A stretch of DNA of 21,587 nucleotides from Chara braunii (lineage: Eukaryota > Streptophyta > Charophyceae > Charales > Characeae). The DNA is taken from positions 2,329,602 to 2,351,188 of the forward strand of contig BFEA01000182.1 of assembly GCA_003427395.1 (NCBI GenBank). Reading direction: 5' to 3'. Of the stretch, positions 18,513 through 21,587 are shown piece by piece (position 1 is the first letter of the stretch; each line of letters opens with the position of its first letter). A program made the position numbers and the translations under genes. The notes beneath the pieces are model-generated. The model worked only from the letters and a program-made list of their open reading frames with translations. It did not search any database and was not told where the DNA came from.

Positions 18513-19050
18513 TGCCACGTGTCATCCCTAGAGTGCTAACATAGCAGATCCTGCCACGTCAGCACTAGTGTCCAGTCAATCAATAAAGGGATGCCACGTC
18601 AACAAATGTGTGCTCCGTCCTTCCCACGTGCCACTTCCATGCGCCGTGTCGTGATACCGTCGTCGTTCCAGCTTGGACAATGCCACGTCAGCCAATGGAG
18701 ACCGATGCTACGTCAGCAGGAAATCAACACCTCAAGAAGATAGGTGTGATGACTTCTCCTCTGCCACGTCAGCAATCAGTCCTGACTCTCCCAAAGGCCT
18801 TATCAGCTTCTGTAACAGACCTGGTCGCGCATAAGCTGCAAATGCAGCGTGGGAGTGCCACGTCAGCAATCACCAACAACCAGGTCTTCAGATGCGGCAC
18901 ATGATATGCCACATCAGCAAGGGATCGCGATGCCACTTCACTGTCGCGATCCAGGCTGGCATGCAGTAACTCTCGGTTGCAGTCCCTACTGCCTCGTCAG
19001 TAGCCACGTCAGAATCTTCTCTCGCCGGTGAAGTCTCTACCACGTCAGCA
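18513..19050 (-). promoter_or_regulatory. Array of about 12 TGCCACGTCAGCA (ACGT-core) motifs
   Basis: Plus-strand positions: 18513 (TGCCACGTGTCA), 18552, 18592 (..CAACA), 18681 (..CAGCC), 18706 (TGCTACG..), 18762, 18856, 18907 (..ACATCAGCA), 18931 (TGCCACTTCA), 18990 (TGCCTCGTCAGTA), 19002 (AGCCACGTCAGAA) and 19038 (TACCACGTCAGCA). A CACGTG lies at 18625-18630. All copies are in the same orientation with irregular spacing, so it is not a plain tandem repeat. On the element's sense strand the motif is TGCTGACGTGGCA, containing TGACGTGG, a known type of plant bZIP-binding site (C/G-box hybrid). A regulatory role is inferred. Confidence 0.7.
18922..18952. repeat. Inverted repeat framing one motif copy
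   Basis: Perfect 9-bp arms ggatcgcga (18922-18930) and tcgcgatcc (18944-18952) enclose 13 nt that consist of a degenerate array motif (tgccacttcactg). Confidence 0.75.
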
Positions 19051-19172
19051 ACTCCGGCGGTAACATCTTGTCAAGTCATCACTACCTCAACACACGTGTG
19101 CATACCCACTTACCTGCGCGCCACCTGGCGCGTGCGCACGTGTGACTGACTGTCGTCGTCGTCAGGAGAACT

Positions 19173-19184
19173 GCTCTGATACCA
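19173..19184 (-). promoter_or_regulatory. Primer-binding site of element B (tRNA-iMet)
   Basis: The minus strand reads TGGTATCAGAGC, the standard plant initiator-Met primer complement, 3 nt (ATT) from the 5' LTR end. This fixes element orientation and LTR edge. Confidence 0.95.
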
Positions 19185-19187
19185 AAT

Positions 19188-20250
19188 TGCAATGAACCCA
19201 GATCGAGAAGACACTTGTCAACAACGCAAGCCCCATATGAAAATAAAACTGCTGATGATTACCAATAATCAGAATCGTGTCCAGATAGAATGAGATGGAA
19301 TAATCATACACAGACGAAGGAGAGAGGAGGGAGATTAGACAAAGGAGAGGAATAAAGTACAAGTCCCACTCCTGCTTCGAGCGCCCTCCTCGATCACCAC
19401 CTCAAGTAATCAATAGTCTGAACGCATATCCGAAGTCCTACTACAATGTGCCACGTGGCACGTCTAATCAGTCTCTTATCAGCGCTGGAGCAATGTCGAC
19501 ATGAAGACAACCAGGTAAGTATCCACGATCTCTCCACGGTCCTGATCTCCTCCTGAGTGACGATAAATCAGAACAGCAGTGCCGGTCACATAGTCCCAGC
19601 CATAGAACACGTCAGCAGCAACGTGTGGCAGCTGCCACGTCAGCATGCCTTGAAGACAATAGCCAGCCAGCCACCATGCCGAGCTAGCAGCGCGTCGCCG
19701 CAATCTCCCAAATGCTAGTACAAAGCCAGCGTCCACCAGCGTCGCAGCGTCGAGCCAGCGCCGCGTCGTCAACGCGTGAAGTCAGCATTGACGCAAGACA
19801 GAATGAATGTCAAAGCCAGGAAGTCAGCGCTTATGTAGCGTTGACGCGGGGTCTGGACCCCGGATGCTGCATCCCTCAGCTGTCCAGATCTCAATGCAAA
19901 CGAGGGCCCAGATTGGTCTGAAACGGAATTCCCTCCGGCCTGGATGCTGTCTGGGTACCTGCACACAACAAGTGAGTGTATCCAACCAAGGGCCTGGGCG
20001 CGGTACGTTTGACTCTACAGTTGACTTTGACCCTTGAATTTCCAGTGTGCAGCGTTTGGTCACACAGCCAACACAGCAGACTCAGGCCTGGGCGTGTGTT
20101 GCATACTCGTGAATACTTCAACAAGTATGGGCAGAACCAAAGATCACACAGCCANACCAAAGATCACACAGCCAACACAGCAGACTCAGGCCTGGGCGTG
20201 TGTTGCATACTCGTGAATACTTCAACAAGTATGGGCAGAACCAAAGATCA
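19188..20250 (-). repeat. Element B 5' LTR
   Basis: Runs from TGCAATGAACCC next to the PBS to ccaaagatCA at 20250; on the minus strand it therefore begins TGATCTTTGG and ends TTGCA. It carries the palindrome GTGCCACGTGGCAC (19448-19461) and a TGCCACGTCAGCA motif (19633-19645). The U3-side end contains an 84-bp tandem duplication with an N, absent from the truncated 3' LTR. Confidence 0.9.
20061..20248. repeat. 84-bp tandem repeat interrupted by an assembly gap
   Basis: Unit 1 is 20061-20144 (cacacagccaacacagcaga to aaccaaagat). The next unit starts at 20145 but breaks after 10 bases at the N (20155). Nine bases of a unit end follow (20156-20164), then a full unit at 20165-20248. The number of units hidden by the N is unknown. 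The placement at the start of U3 would fit enhancer-like repeats, but an assembly overlap is equally possible. Confidence 0.8.
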
Positions 20251-20255
20251 ACCAG

Positions 20256-20745
20256 TATAGGATGAGCATGTATGCAGCGGAAGTCTGATAAATGGGCTGA
20301 CTCACATTTTGAATCAGGGACTCAGTGCTGGCGGCATTCCGTCTGTCTCGAGCCGCTGCGTCGGCCTCGGCAGTCTGCTGAGCTTGGGCTGCCACCTCAT
20401 TGGCCAGCCGCTGACGTTCCGCCTCTGCTGCCTCCTGCTGTGCCTTAGCGGTAGCGATGGCATTCGTAAATGCCTGTACCCGCTGAAGGTAATCAGACAA
20501 CGGCTCGTGGGCCCCTTGGACCGTGCGGGAAGAGCCCGGGTGGTAACCGGTACTGCAGTTGCTGTACTCGATGCCGCTGGAGTCGTCCGCCTGCTGAGTC
20601 GCTGTTGCTGATACTTAGTTCGTGGAGGTACCACAGAGTGGCTACGAACTGCAAGCCTGGCACTGCATCGTGGCAGTGCCCCGGTGTCCTGTTCCATCAA
20701 CATCAGACTGAGCTGATGTGGTACTTGAGAAGTCCCGGTGGTCAC
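20256..20745 (-). pseudogene. Gag N-terminal fragment of a further retrotransposon (element D)
   Basis: The upstream part reads in one frame (ATG at 20703 or 20697, MEQDTGALPRCSARLA, then a Thr/Ala-rich stretch). After a 1-nt shift in the GGGG run near 20511-20515 the next frame continues with EPLSDYLQRVQAFTNAIATA and a long Ala/Gln/Glu helix (EAAEAERQRLANEVAAQAQQ), likely coiled coil, then STESLIQNVSQ. This resembles the N-terminal helical part of plant-type retrotransposon Gag, but no capsid motif is reached. It stops where the LTR of element B begins; no continuation is recognisable to the left of 14287. It differs from the gags of A and B. Confidence 0.6.
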
Positions 20746-20830
20746 AGAGTACGGGGAGGGTAGGGAGGGTGGGAACAGGGGTAGAACAGATCAAGCAATT
20801 CACATACAGTCCCTGTCCCAATTGTGGACT

Positions 20831-20987
20831 AGATACCTAATCAACAAGAAAAAGATAAACTTTTCCCAAAAACAACTTAAAAACTCGTAATAAGAAATAA
20901 TAACGAATTAATAATCAATAGAATTTAATTAATGATTAATAATGAATTAGTAATATCTTAATAATAAATTAATAATTAATAACATTA
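20831..20987. other. AT-rich stretch
   Basis: Repeated aattaataa/taataat blocks, very low GC, no ORF. It forms the left flank of the LTR at 20988 and lies upstream of the element D gag in the minus sense. Confidence 0.7.
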
Positions 20988-21587
20988 TGTGAGGCTACGC
21001 CCGCTTAGCCCCTACGGGGCCCTATCTGCAACAAGGTCGGCCGCCCTAAGTGAAGGCAGGCACGACAGGCCCAGGCCCTCGGCCGCCTGTGTAAATGAAT
21101 GTGAAGCAGGCCCTGGGCTGGATACGGGTACCGGGCCAAACACAGGCCGAAAGCAGTTGGGCGCATGCAACCACTTCAGGCCCAAGGCCTGCTCTCTTCG
21201 TGACTGGGCCTGTGCCTACCGGGGCCTACCGGAAGCTTCCTGGACTGGACGCAGGCAGGCCACTTCGATATAGGGAAGGGCCTGCCTCCTCATTCGGCAT
21301 TCGGGTGCTGGCTGCATGCTGCGTGAGCGCTGCTGCGCAATCGGCTGGCTGGCTGGCACTCACGCTCTCACGGGCGAGTAGGAGGGAGCACGCAGCCATA
21401 GCCAAGCTGCGCTGCTGTATGCTAGGTGAAGCACAGGGTGGTCCTTGGGGTGCTAGTGGCATCTGTGCGGTGTGGATCGGGGTTGTGAGTGTTACGAGAG
21501 ACATACCTGGTGCTGAAGCGTGCGACATTGGTCGCCATATGCTCGTACTTCGGGAACGCTGTTGATGTCATCATTCTGCTTCGTAGT
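20988..21587 (+). mobile_element. Partial LTR of the element A family, plus orientation, cut by window end
   Basis: Begins TGTGAGGC, the same start as the element A LTR (minus sense). It is colinear with that LTR through ccgccctaagtgaaggcagg, the gggcc-rich blocks, gagagacatacctggtgct, gtacttcgggaa and gttgatgtcatca. The left flank is AT-rich with no PPT, so it is a solo LTR or the 5' LTR of an element extending to the right, not a 3' LTR. The short ORFs in it are not genes. Confidence 0.85.

Larger units (their letters stand above)
18068..19172 (-). other. Element B 5' leader
   Basis: About 1.1 kb between the PBS and the first ATG. The part next to the ORF (18080-18360) is AT-rich with no ORF of note. 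The part next to the PBS (18510-19060) holds the ACGT-motif array listed separately. Near the PBS are the palindromes cacacgtgtg (19091-19100) and cgcgcca/tggcgcg (around 19118-19133). No coding domain is seen on either strand; the plus ORF at 18608-18904 is made of the repeated motif. Confidence 0.7.
14287..20250 (-). mobile_element. Element B: Ty3/gypsy LTR retrotransposon with truncated pol
   Basis: Minus-strand element: 5' LTR (19188-20250), PBS (19173-19184), long leader, N-terminal module (17472-18067), gag (16294-17400), protease and the first part of RT (15225-16308), then directly the 3' LTR (14287-15210). The rest of RT, RNase H, integrase, the PPT and about 50 bp of the LTR are missing. 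Both LTRs start (plus strand) TGCAATGAACCC. Candidate target repeats are gccag (14282-14286) and accag (20251-20255), 4 of 5 identical. The flank on the right is a gag fragment of another element. The proteins differ clearly from element A, so it is another family. Confidence 0.9.

Noticed and set aside
18608-18904. 98-codon plus-strand ORF in the element B leader
   Set aside because: Composed of the repeated TGCCACGTCAGCA motifs; runs antisense to the element with no domain.
18513-19050. CRISPR-like reading of the repeated motif array
   Set aside because: Repeats are 13 bp, degenerate and irregularly spaced, and lie in a eukaryotic retrotransposon leader.
19162-19362. Small minus-strand hydrophobic ORF across the PBS-side LTR end (66 codons)
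   Set aside because: It reads across the LTR border, so the codons are not conserved as a unit; treated as chance.
20314-20611. Plus-strand ORFs of about 100 codons near 20.3-20.7 kb
   Set aside because: Antisense shadows of the Ala/Gln-rich helix of the element D gag.

Overview
The window is repeat DNA from a plant-lineage nuclear genome. I see no host gene, rRNA, tRNA or CRISPR array. It is a nest of Ty3/gypsy LTR retrotransposons, almost all coding on the minus strand. Two elements keep a primer-binding site matching the plant initiator-Met tRNA pattern (TGGTATCAGAGC), and the integrases have chromodomain-like C-termini. Together with the style of the Gag and Pol proteins this suggests a streptophyte. 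My impression from memory is a charophyte alga such as Chara, which a database search would have to confirm.

Layout, left to right. (1) 1-2367: 3' part of element C, with a well-preserved integrase ORF (1171-2340, minus) and a possible 3' LTR containing a (GA)40 run. (2) 2368 to about 3190: a diverged LTR in plus orientation, abutting the broken integrase. (3) 3200-4393: no gene; simple repeats, a hairpin and a tandem repeat of about 110 bp. (4) 4394-13100: element A, nearly full length and minus strand, with two LTRs, PPT, PBS, gag, protease, RT-RNase H and integrase, all decayed by stops, frameshifts and active-site changes. (5) 13101-14286: no gene; A-rich flank, simple repeats and a 54-bp imperfect palindrome. 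(6) 14287-20250: element B, minus strand, with two LTRs, a canonical PBS, a leader carrying an array of ACGT-core motifs, an N-terminal membrane/coiled-coil module, gag with an intact zinc knuckle, and a pol cut off inside RT and fused to the 3' LTR. (7) 20256-20745: gag fragment of element D, into which B appears to have inserted. (8) 20988-21587: a plus-oriented LTR related to that of element A, running off the window.

The most interesting observation is at the gag/pol boundaries of elements A and B. Although the two elements are different, each has an in-frame canonical -1 slippery heptamer (G_GGA_AAC in A, C_CCA_AAA in B). Each heptamer is followed 9-10 nt later by a hairpin that contains the gag stop and a second stop. 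The stems differ by a compensatory base-pair change, and in both elements pol continues exactly in the -1 frame. This looks like a conserved programmed -1 frameshift cassette. The second most interesting is a cluster of about 12 near-identical TGCCACGTCAGCA motifs (TGACGTGGCA on the element's sense strand) in the leader of element B, with related perfect palindromes in its LTRs.
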